64,000 bases of DNA from Nematostella vectensis (taxonomy: Eukaryota > Cnidaria > Anthozoa > Actiniaria > Edwardsiidae): NCBI RefSeq assembly GCF_932526225.1, contig NC_064034.1, positions 19,962,927-20,026,926 on the forward strand, in the 5' to 3' direction. A program made the translations under genes and the position numbers. Positions 21,792-31,901 of the stretch are shown here, one piece after another. The stretch's first letter is position 1. Every line of letters starts with the position of its first letter. The notes below the pieces were generated by a model. It made no database searches. It saw only the letters and a list, made by a program, of their open reading frames with translations, and had not been told where the DNA came from.

Positions 21792-24700
21792 ATGAACTGG
21801 GTTGGAGGAGCAAGGTAAACTAATGACTTTGAGTTTCCCCAAGAGAAACAATTCATTATTTGTTTACTAAGTACTTAATTTAGTTCTCTTGTTTCTTATG
21901 TTTTTTTTCTAGGAACAGAGTCAAGCTGAAACATGAGAGAAAAATTCAAAAGGTAGAAACCATTCTTATTATATCTTGATAACGTAGAACAACGGGATAA
22001 CCAAGGGGAAAACGAAGACAGCCGAGAAAAAACCTTACCTTCACATTTTTTGCTTGTTATCTAGGAGTTCTTTGAGCGAAAGCGCCACGCCAAAAAAGTG
22101 TTCCGCATAAAATGCCGATCCCCCGATGGTAGAGGGAAACGTGGAATTAGTCAAGACCTACTAGCTTTGAATACCGTGATTAGTGCACATGATAAACCAG
22201 TTAATACAATAGGTGAGTATGACCTCACACCAAGCAGAACCGTGACAATCATTTTGGTTGCGGATATGGTGGTTGTCGTAGTAGAGGTAGTGGGGGGCTG
22301 GGGGGGGGGGATGTGGGGAGTTGGGGGGGGTGTAGCACTCAATACTCATAAAAAACACAAACAAAAACAGCAATTTGCACTCCCCAAGCCAACCAAGGGT
22401 CCCCAACTATGTAATAATTGTCATATAATTAAGCCAGGCATCCAAATGATATGTTTTCATTTCCAATAACTAGGTAAACCAAGACTACCACAAAAAATTG
22501 ACATGGACCACACCCCATTAAAAATGTTTGGGCGTCGACCTTCAGTTATTGAATTACCTGAGTCTCCAGGGCATAAAAGGCTTTCAAAGATTGAATTAAC
22601 AAGTGCCAAGGAAGACAAGAAAATTGATTCTTTTATACAAAGTGAGAAGATACTTCATCAAAAAAAATCAGAGTCTTTCATGAAACAAGAGCAGGAAAAT
22701 GGTTACCACATAACTGCTGGTTCAGTACAAAGAAAATCCTTGAATAATGCACCTAAAACATGCATCACATCACTAGCACCAAGCACAGAAATACCATTGT
22801 CTAAGTTGCCACTCCCTTTAAATGGAAGACTAGGGCTCTATGGACAGCTGGACTTTGATTTATCATGGAAATCTAGTCACCATGGGATGTCAAGAGAAGG
22901 CAAAAAGTCTTTAGAAAACAAGAAGACAAATAAAGAGGCCTACTTTGAAAATAATGTATTTTCTAAAGAGAGCATTTTTTGCAAAGAAGAATCTGGAAGG
23001 AAGTGCCAGCAAGTTCCTGAAGTTTGCACGATGGGACAGAATTTCTCAATCCAGAAGTATTTTGAGACTGTGCACAATGACCCTCCAAGTATCACGCCAA
23101 TGAAAATGAATGATTCAACACAGGGTGTACCCTGCTTTGAAAGCAAAACAAACTCCAGCCAGAGTAGGAGTTATAAGGTAACAACCACTTGATAAATAAA
23201 TACAGGCCCATATCCAGAATTTTTCTTGGTGAGGTATGAAATCTGAAAAAGTAGACCAAATTTTTCTGGGGATGGGGGAGGGGGGGGGCAGGAAAGATGC
23301 TTAATCTAATAAAAACTAATCTAAACTAATCTAAACCTAAAACTTAATCTAAACCACTCCCGAAAGAACAAAAGGGATTTTTTTATGCCATTGCAGTATC
23401 TCCATGGGCATTTATTATCGGATTTTGCTACAAATAAAGTTTGACTTAGATTTATGACATTCCAGAGTGGTCAGAATGCCCTTTTTAGCTAATTAGCTTA
23501 TACGTTATAGTTTTGTCGTAATAGCACGTCTATTGCGTACTGGGATTGGATTTTTTGCCATTGTGTACCCCCTGGGTACGGGCCTGGAATAGTAGGCCTT
23601 TATGTTCCCGTCTTAATCTAATAAATCTACCTCCTAAATTCGTGTTGGTCTTCTTGTTCTTGGCGGAAACAAAAAATAAATCAACACAGGTTTGAAGTGG
23701 TATGTTGTACTCTATGTAACTTTGGCCTGCCATTAGCCTTTCCTCGAAGCCAATGAAGGCATCAACAAAGCTCCAATGCTAGATACGTCAAAACAGCTAC
23801 TCTATTTTAGCCTAGGCGCACAACATAACACTTCAACCCAGTATTGACTTTGTTCCTTATTTGTTCAAAACCATGTAATATAGATTAACAGGAGACCACA
23901 CCCTGTGAAACCCTACATTGTTTGGCATGGTCTTCATTCTTAAGGGGGAGGTCAGATCATCCTACTAAAACCCTGTAAATGATATTGCCTTACCATACAA
24001 TACAAGTTGAAATGCCTTTTTAGTCACCAGACTTAAACCCTTACTCAGAACCAGGCCCTCTCTTCCATTCTGACACAAATGCAAGTAACATTGTTAAAGC
24101 TCCCTCAAAGAAGCATGCAGCTCAACATAAAAGGTACTGAAACTAGTTCTACAGACATATACCAATGATTTGCTGAGGGGTGAGGGAATCGCCTGCCTTT
24201 TCCACGTTTTTAGGCTTAATGCCTTAATTTTTTCACAGTGAAGAAACTGATACTAGAAGTGGGAAAATATATTCTTTGAGAAAGGTAAGCTATAAAAATA
24301 TTGTGCTGATCATTAGTCAGACTCCCCCTCCCCTCATATTTATATTATTTATCATTGGCTCTTTTTCAGCAACTGGACTGGAACAAGTTATGCAGTCCAA
24401 CCTTTTTAGATCAAAGCAATGTTGGAGACAGGAGAGACAAAATGTCAGGATTTGCCATAGAGTGTGGGATGGGATGTGAATGCAAGTCAGACATGATTGA
24501 AGGAGTTAAAGACCATAACCGTAAGATGGGCGTGCACAGAAGTTTTGGTAACATTACAATTTAGCAATTTACCTTGAAGAATAAGGCAATACTAACATCT
24601 TTTACATATTTTTGAGGAGAAATGATTGGGTTACAAAAGTAGCATGTTGATTTAAAAACGAAGATGTTGTTATATGATAGTAAAATCAAGCAATTTATCA

Positions 24701-27220
24701 GTATTAACTAAATTTATAAGCATGATGGATGGATGCAATCATGGGTCACAAATTATTATCTATGTCCATTTTATTCACGATTCACGATGAATAAAAAAGG
24801 CCGTCCACCAATCACGAAGATAACACTTACCGGCTTTTGATATTGTTTTGTATTAGCTGTTGTTCATAGTATAAAGATGATAATTCCTCATCTTTTCCCT
24901 CTAATATCCGTCATATATCCTAAGGGAATGCGTGCCACCTTAAGTAATTGCTTATCTAAACAGTATTTTAATTAGCTGTATCTCTGACGTGAGAAAACTG
25001 CATTAAACCCTTTCTCTAAATCTAACGCCAGCTGAGCAGGACAACGTCAAAACAGACCCGACTGATGAGGCCCTACAGGAGGTACCCATTATATCATTAA
25101 GTGTCCTGTTTTTAGTTTTTATGGAAGTAAATTAAGATAGTAAGTAGACAGGAAAACAGGATGCAAGACTTGACATGGGCATCTCTTTTTAATGGACAAC
25201 ATGGAATGAAAGATAATCTTCCTTTCCTATCTTTATTTCCATAAGGATTTTTTTAAGCCCACTCACACCAATACTTCTTTAAACCTCTATAGCCCTGAAG
25301 ATTAAAGAGAAATTGAAAAGTTAAAGTGTTACGGTTGGTTTTCACTAGGGCGCAAGCGCAACCCACGTAATTTTTCGACTCTCACTGGAAACAATACTCA
25401 AGAGAACGCAAAGCATCTTCTTGATTTTGTTTCGATGTGATTGACCGATTCTCATACTTGGTTGTACTTCCTCTTGCGCCCTAGTGAAAACCAGCCTTAA
25501 GATATAGATCTTTGCTTGTCTTTTTTTCTTTATCTTTAAAAAATGGTCTATACAATTCGGGGTATGACTATTCTCGCTTCTTTTCAGGTTATGGACATGG
25601 AGGCAGATGACGCAGAGGCTTATAGCGAAGTATCCTCCTCATGGTCATCCTTTTCAGGTAAACCCTAGAGAACAGAAGCACCAGTTAAAACAGTGGAAAC
25701 ACGACCACTCCTCGTGGTCATCCTTGTCAGGTAAACCCCAGAGGACGGGTACACTAGTTTGGCACAGTGACACAGTGGAAACACGACCACTCCTCGTGGT
25801 CATCCTTGTCAGGTAAACCCCAGAGGACGGGTACACTAGTTAAAACAGTGGAAACACGACCACTCCTCGTGGTCATCCTTTTCTGGTAAACCCTAGACGA
25901 CAGAAGCACTAGTTAAAACAGTGGAAACACGGCCACTCCTCATGATTATCCTTGTCAGGTTAACCTCTAGAGGATGAAAACACCAGTTAAACAGACAATT
26001 ATTTGTTTGTTTGCACACAGAAAGGAACACCCAGGAGACGGTTAACGAGCTGGAGCAAAGCACTCAAAGCAAAGCAGAAGTATCGAAAACAAGTAATGTG
26101 AGTAAAGCCATAGGCGAGTTACCCTGCCATTAAAGTTCTAAAAGGATAGTCCGCCGACAAGGATATTATATAATGCGTCCTAAAATGCATTTTAACCATA
26201 CACTTTTATCAAATTTTTGTAAAGAAATTCTTTTTGAAAGAGAATAAAAAACAACCCTCAAGCCTTCAACTTGTCTAAGAAAAACTCAACAAATGTCCAG
26301 TACAATACAAATGGCAATGCTCTCATGTCTAACCTTATTCAAGAGCTTTGTATGTGTTGACTGAGTGCCTCTACCCAGGCAGCTTCTTTGAACTCCTTGT
26401 CTATAGTCTCCTTTACACGCGTCGAATTGTCTATGTATCTTTATATCTGTTTTTTTTTCTTCTGATGGTGATTATTTCTATCATTTAAACTCATTCTCAG
26501 ATCAATGAAGAAATAATTGTGAACGTATCACAAGGAGCATCTTTAGCCATTCGTAAAACAAGACAGAATATTGAGCTCCCACAGCTAAGAAAATATCACA
26601 TCAAAACCTCCAACTCAACAGTGAAAGATGACCACTCCGGCAGACGCGAGAGCTTAGCAAATGACTGCGTACTCTTTAAGAAAAATGGAATGGAAGAGGA
26701 TTCACAAGGAGAAAATACAGCTGCTGGTAGGGCGAGTGGCATACCACTATCTAATGCAAATTTGCATGGTTTAAAAGAAGGTGAAGAGATACTCGTTTGC
26801 GATGAGAAGATTGAAGACCTTTTATCACAGCCAGACACCAAAACATGTAACTTCCCTGTGAATGTGGCTAATTTATGCGATATGTCCCCCCTTCATCCAT
26901 CTTTCACGCCATCTGTGAAAGCAAAACAGAAAAAAGACAATTGGACACAATGGGACCCTGTAAAGGAGTCGATGAATGAGAAAACCACCCAAACACGCGG
27001 TGGTATCTTTACTACAACTGCAACTCAGACCGATGTCGAAACCCGAGAGGAAAACATCGAGAAGGCTTGTCAGACTATAGAGGAAAGACTGGAAGAAGGC
27101 GCTCTTGATGCCAAGAAGACCATTGACAATGATAATCATACGGATGCGAAACGGTCAGGCCAAAGCGACCTCAACTGGTACGAGACACTTCTGAGGAAGC
27201 TATTCACCCCATCACCATAG
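21792..27220 (+). CDS. REDIC1: REDIC1 (C12orf40)-like meiotic crossover factor, 11 exons
   Basis: Exons: 21792-21814, 21913-21952, 22065-22212, 22474-23177, 24024-24133, 24239-24284, 24370-24520, 25032-25081, 25588-25657, 26021-26097, 26501-27220. Phases agree at every junction; 2139 bp encode 712 residues (the human protein is about 650). The start MNWVGGARNRV, then a basic segment ending QKEFFERKRHAKK, matches my recollection of the vertebrate N-terminus, the best-conserved part. The long middle is low-complexity and probably disordered. Near the C-terminus are TATQTD and KACQTIEE, like the repeated QT-D/E motifs of the vertebrate protein. Vertebrate REDIC1 acts in meiotic prophase on class I crossover intermediates. 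A possible poly(A) signal lies at 27517-27522. The identification rests on remembered short conserved blocks. Confidence 0.78.
25333..25496. mobile_element. MITE-like element with 24-bp inverted termini
   Basis: Left end GGTTGGTTTTCACTAGGGCG is answered by CGCCCTAGTGAAAACCAGCC at the right end, continuing inward with CAAG/CTTG. About 115 bp of non-coding sequence lies between. Located in intron 8 of the REDIC1-like gene. Confidence 0.75.
25640..25990. repeat. About 75-bp repeat of the REDIC1 exon 9 splice donor (5 units)
   Basis: Exon 9 ends TGGTCATCCTTTTCAG then GTAAACC. Four further copies of TGGTCATCCTTGTCAG-GTAAACC-like sequence follow in intron 9, each with AGAGGA..., ACTAGTTAAA and CAGTGGAAACACG segments. 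All but the last keep the GTAAAC donor; the last has GTTAAC. The first copy is the real exon end. Confidence 0.88.
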
Positions 27221-29522
27221 CAATAAAATAAACAAGAAAAAATATTAATCAGAGAAAAATTGACAAAAAGACAAAAGCCAGTATTCTTCATGATAAAAAA
27301 AATAGCTCCATTACGTGCCATTATGTCTTTAAGAAGTATTGTATTGTGTTGCTTGTTCCTTTGAGAGGTATTTCTATCTCCCGTTTTCTTTTGGTAAATT
27401 AACAGAGTAACAGACTAGCAGCTGTCAGCCAGTGACTATTTACAGAGTCTGGTGTTTTCAGGATAATATGCAGATTGGTTTTTACACGCAGGATGTGAGC
27501 GATCATCTGGCCATGAAATAAAGTGATGTGTTTGTCTGTTTGGATGTGCTCTGGTGTATTTAATGTTTTTATTGTTATCTTATAACCTTTAACATCGAAG
27601 TTTATTATTAAAAAACACATACAATTTAAAAGTTTTCACTTTGATATGTTTCTCAAAACTTCTAGAGCTAATTATTTTTAGATTGGACAAAAGATAAAGA
27701 GACGCGACATTATCAATGAAATGCCCAGAAGGAACAACAGACCTATCATACACCCACAGCTTTATACTCCATACGGCTTTAATTGGAAACTTTCTTCTTT
27801 TATCTTATTGGTTAATATTATCACGTGTCTTACGGGAAGAATCTATGTATCCCTCATAGACTCTGCATGTGGCCTTTTATATGAAGCAGCTCCCCGGAGG
27901 AGACGGCCTGTATGGCTCTTAGCGCGGCCGAGAGGTGCAACCTATATCCCCTGAGTGGAGCCAAAAGTCTTCCTGTATGCCCTGCTAGCGATTTGATGCC
28001 ATATGCAAGATATGTAGAAAAAAAAGGTGCTGAACTGCGAAACGATTTAATGTGCTATATAAGAATCACAACACCCGCTTACTAGTGAAGGTACGTGCGA
28101 AATACACTAATGTAACTTGTTAATTTCAACTTTTTCGAGACAGTCTCTTAACAATGGAAGTAGTAAATCTCTTGTTTAAGTTGCTCTATTTGCTAAGTAT
28201 GCAAAGTTTACCTAACAGAAATGAGTATATATTTTTTGCGATCTAGCTGTATCAGAAAAAAAAGAAAAAAAGCACACCAAAATATCACTTCATTGTTAAA
28301 CACAGTATATCTAAAACTGAATTTTTGATAATAGCGCATTTATCCTCTGCAAGGTAAATCCTTTTTCGACGCATGTTCAGAGTAAGAAAAAAAATTGCAC
28401 TGTTCCGTCCTTTCGAAACACACGGCACCTGCCAACATCTTCCGCTGTTTAATCCCACCTATTTCCCCAAAAATACCAGAATACCGTACCTAAACGGCGG
28501 TATCTGTAGGCCGCCTTTCTGATCTCCAGTTTCACACAAATATAATCGCCTGATACTAAGGCTACAAGATATACAGCCAAATTGCTTATTTATGGCAAAG
28601 GCTGTCCTTTTCATGCCTTTACCTCTATAGTAGTAAAACAGCAGCGAATTATAAAATCGAGAAAACAGTGATAGAGTGAACACGCAAAACGTCCATAAAA
28701 TTGCATTTTATTGTTTAACTACCAGTTCGTTGACGCGGGATGGCGGTGAAATATAAAAAAAACCCCACATTTTCCTCTTTCAGGATTGAGCGGATTCACT
28801 AAAATAAACAAAAAAATCTTAAGCACTAAACAAAGCGAACCAAACGTTCAAATTTCATAGTGGTAGTATAATAAATAAAAAGTATAAAATGTATAAAAAT
28901 CATTTATTATATACTTGTGAGTTCTTTTTAATCTTGCTCTTAATAGCGGTATTAAAATATCGCCATTAACGGGCAGCGTCATGGTACTGCGCATGTCTGG
29001 AGTCAGTGTTCATTGTAGGCTTTTGATTTTCTACAAACAGTTGAACTTTAAGCTGTCAATGCCTTGTTAAAAATAATATGCAATATTTTATTGAAAATTA
29101 TGTTTATTGACAGTTTGTCGTCATTTCCTTTGAATTTAAGTCTCCCACATGTACCGAAGGCTCTTAAGTCAACATTAAAATTTGAGTGAAATTTATTGTG
29201 TCCGGGCCGGAGTGCTATTGCAAAGCTCTTACCATAATACTGTCCCTTTTACGTGGCGGCGCGTTAAACACCTTGAAACAGAGAGCTCAGTGGGAAGCGA
29301 TTATTTTCCAAACAATGGATTTCGATGTTTTGCATTTTGTTCACTCCATTCCGTAATCATTAAACACACCGTGTTTAAGTAAACATAATGCAATTACGGT
29401 CTCATGAGCAAACTAACTGTCATCTCTCTTGATTGTAGAGTTTGTGCAAGGGGCGGAAATAAAGCAAGAACATCAAGCGAAACTCATTCATAGAACTCAT
29501 CAGAGACAAAGACTATCTATTC
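27221..29522. other. Intergenic stretch with MITE A copy 2
   Basis: Apart from the REDIC1 3' flank and the MITE at 28971-29246, no exon was recognised. A frame at 27721-27954 has no splice context or recognisable motif. The right end is the presumed promoter region of the intronless GPCR. Confidence 0.45.
28971..29246. mobile_element. MITE family A, copy 2
   Basis: Begins GGGCAGCGTCATGGTACTGC and ends TACCATAATACTGTCCC, an imperfect inverted repeat. The interior is collinear with 18346-18661 but lacks a segment of about 45 bp in the right half. It lies about 275 bp upstream of the GPCR start codon. Confidence 0.65.
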
Positions 29523-30506
29523 ATGTCGCCATTTAATAATTCCTCCGAAGAATCTTCGGGGGATTCCTACTTTCTTGAGGCGTCCATAATAAGTGCATTT
29601 GTTTTTCTGGTGGTACTCGCGGTTCTAATAATCTTCACAAATGGCTCGGTCATCTATTTTGTCATCAAAAAACAGTATCTAAAAACGCCGACGAATATCA
29701 TCTTGGCATCTCTTGCAGCTTCTGATGTACTCGCTGGCGCTCTTGCGATACCGCTCATTATAGCATGTAATTTCAAGTACAGTGTCTGCCTCGCTATGGA
29801 CTTGACCTCCAGGTTCATCGCTTATTCCACGGTGCTGCACCTTCTTATAGGCACCTTAGACCGCTATGTGATGATAGTACATGCCATGAAGTACAGATGT
29901 TGGGTCACAAAGAAGAGAGCTCGCCTAGCCCTGGCATTTATCTGGGTGTTTTCCGCTTCTATCACCCTCATTCAACTCTCATGGATCAACATCCTTAGCC
30001 CCAATAACCCGTCCCCCAGCACCCTCACTAAGGATCTCATTTACGGACTTGTCTGCTTTGTTGTCATCGTCGTTCTGTCACTAGCGCTCATGGCTTTTGC
30101 ACTTTGCCGTATTTTCGTAGTGCTCCGCCGTCAGATCCTAAAAATAAGGAAGCAGAAGCGATCCGTGGAGAGATCCTGCCGCACTAGGGAAAAGCGAATT
30201 CAGTGGAAAGCAGTCGTCATATTCGCTACAATGCTGCTCGCTTTCATGATCTGCTGGTTCGTGTACTTTCTCGACGGGATCAGAAACGACTTGCAAATAG
30301 ATTTCCCCCAGAAACCTTTGTGGGCCGAGATAGTGTTACTGTTTTTGCGGTTTACTTCAGCGCTGGTTAATCCTCTTCTTTACACTTACATCAAGAAAGA
30401 TTTTAAACGAGCCATGAACTTGCCTTTTCTCAGATTCGACCAGGGTGACCGGATCCAGTCCTCAGGCTGTGCACAAAATAACAGTACAGCAGGTAGCTGT
30501 CTTTAA
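29523..30506 (+). CDS. Intronless class A (rhodopsin-like) GPCR, 327 residues
   Basis: A seven-helix receptor at the plasma membrane. Residues 1-20 are extracellular with an N-glycosylation site (NSS, 6-8). TM1 carries N40 (NGSVIYFV), TM2 D68 (LAASD), the end of TM3 DRY (113-115), TM4 W141, TM6 ICWF (243-246, without the usual Pro two residues after Trp) and TM7 NPLLY (283-287), followed by a helix-8-like KKDFKRAMN. Loop 3 is basic. The overall look is amine/adenosine/melatonin-like, but the ligand cannot be inferred. The last codons (SGCAQNNSTAGSCL and stop) are the first unit of the minisatellite that follows, so the C-terminal tail is part of a repeat. Start chosen as the first ATG ahead of the glycosylated N-terminus. 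Confidence 0.9.
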   Translation: MSPFNNSSEESSGDSYFLEASIISAFVFLVVLAVLIIFTNGSVIYFVIKKQYLKTPTNIILASLAASDVLAGALAIPLIIACNFKYSVCLAMDLTSRFIAYSTVLHLLIGTLDRYVMIVHAMKYRCWVTKKRARLALAFIWVFSASITLIQLSWINILSPNNPSPSTLTKDLIYGLVCFVVIVVLSLALMAFALCRIFVVLRRQILKIRKQKRSVERSCRTREKRIQWKAVVIFATMLLAFMICWFVYFLDGIRNDLQIDFPQKPLWAEIVLLFLRFTSALVNPLLYTYIKKDFKRAMNLPFLRFDQGDRIQSSGCAQNNSTAGSCL

Positions 30507-31352
30507 GTCGATATCAGGCTCGCGGAGATGCCTCCGAGGTGACATCAGCCCTGCACAAAACATAACAGTGCAGCAGGGACTTGTCTTTGAGTCGACACCA
30601 GCCCTGCGCACCACATGGACAGTACAGCGAGGGCCTGTCTTTGAGTCGACATCAGCCCTGCGGACAAGAAGACAGTACAGCGGGGACCTGTTTTTGGGTC
30701 GAAACCCACCCTGCGCACACCATGTACAGTACGGCGAGTAACTGTCTTTGAGTCTACATTAGCCCTGCGCACACCATGTACAGTACAGCGAGGAGCTGTC
30801 TTTGAGTCTACATTAGCCCTGCGCACACCATGGACAGTACAGCGAGTAGCTGTCTTTGAGTCTACATTAGCCCTGCGCACACCATGGACAGTACAGCGAG
30901 GAGCTGTCTTTGAGTCTACATTGGCCCTGCGCACACCATGGACAGTACAGCGAGTAACTGTCTTTAAGTCTACATTGGCCCTGCGCACACCATGGACAGT
31001 ACAGCGAGTAACTGTCTTTAAGTCTACATTGGCCCTGCGCACACCATGGACAGTACAGCGAGGAGCTGTCTTTAAGTCTACACCAGGCTGCGCACACCAT
31101 GGACAGTACAGCGAGTAACTGTCTTTAAGTCTACATTAGCCCTGCGCACACCATGGACAGTACAGCGAGGAGCTGTCTTTAAGTCTACACCAGGCTGCGC
31201 ACACCATGGACAGTACAGCGAGTAACTGTCTTTAAGTCTACATTAGCCCTGCGCACACCATGGACAGTACAGCGAGGAGCTGTCTTTAAGTCTACACCAG
31301 GCTGCGCACACCATGGACAGTACAGCGAGTAACTGTCTTTGAGTCTACATTG
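30460..31352. repeat. About 54-bp minisatellite seeded on the GPCR C-terminus (about 16 units)
   Basis: The first unit (about 30460-30513) encodes the GPCR tail and stop. Later units share GCACACCATGGACAGTACAG, then GCTGTCTTTAAGTCTACA. The first four or five are diverged; the rest are homogeneous and show a higher-order alternation of GAGGAGCTG and GAGTAACTG forms. Confidence 0.9.
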
Positions 31353-31645
31353 AACAAGCAAACTTTTGACCTTCCATCACACTCTAAGTAGTATATGCTC
31401 GGATTTTTGGTGGTCGTTTTGGCTGTAGAGTGGCGGTGGAAGTGCGAGTTTATCCGTGTAATAATCCACAGTTTTTGGTTGTAGTTCTAGTTGTCGCTTT
31501 TCCCTCTCACGATGCTTGGAGCTAAAAGAGTGAAACTTGTTGATGAATTTGAAAAGGTTCAGAGATCTAAGGCTCGGGATATTATTAGTCAGACGTTTCA
31601 ACTCGTCTCCGCAAACTTTTGCGGTAGTCATTGCGGGCATTTATG

Positions 31646-31901
31646 CTTAAAGCCGCATTATCACCAGTTTACTTCCGGAGGTCCGACGGAAACTTCAACG
31701 GTTAAAGACAATAGAATCTATTTAAATCCGCGCTGTTTAACAGGCCATCCGCTCTATATTATCAATCACATCCTCAAAGAAACTTTCAATAGAGACACTG
31801 CTTTCACTATTTTATAATATTTTTCGCATTTTCCGTCAGAAAACATCGTAGATTGATACGTAATCGACCGGGAGAAAACTGGTGACAATGCGGCTTTAAA
31901 G
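31646..31901. mobile_element. MITE family B, intact copy
   Basis: Ends are inverted: CTTAAAGCCGCATTATCACC at the left against GGTGACAATGCGGCTTTAAA at the right. The interior includes AACAGGCCATCCGCTCTA, which also occurs in the degraded copy at 45707-45893. Non-coding. Confidence 0.75.

Noticed and set aside
31491-31817. 108-codon plus-strand frame
   Set aside because: Its second half is MITE family B sequence.
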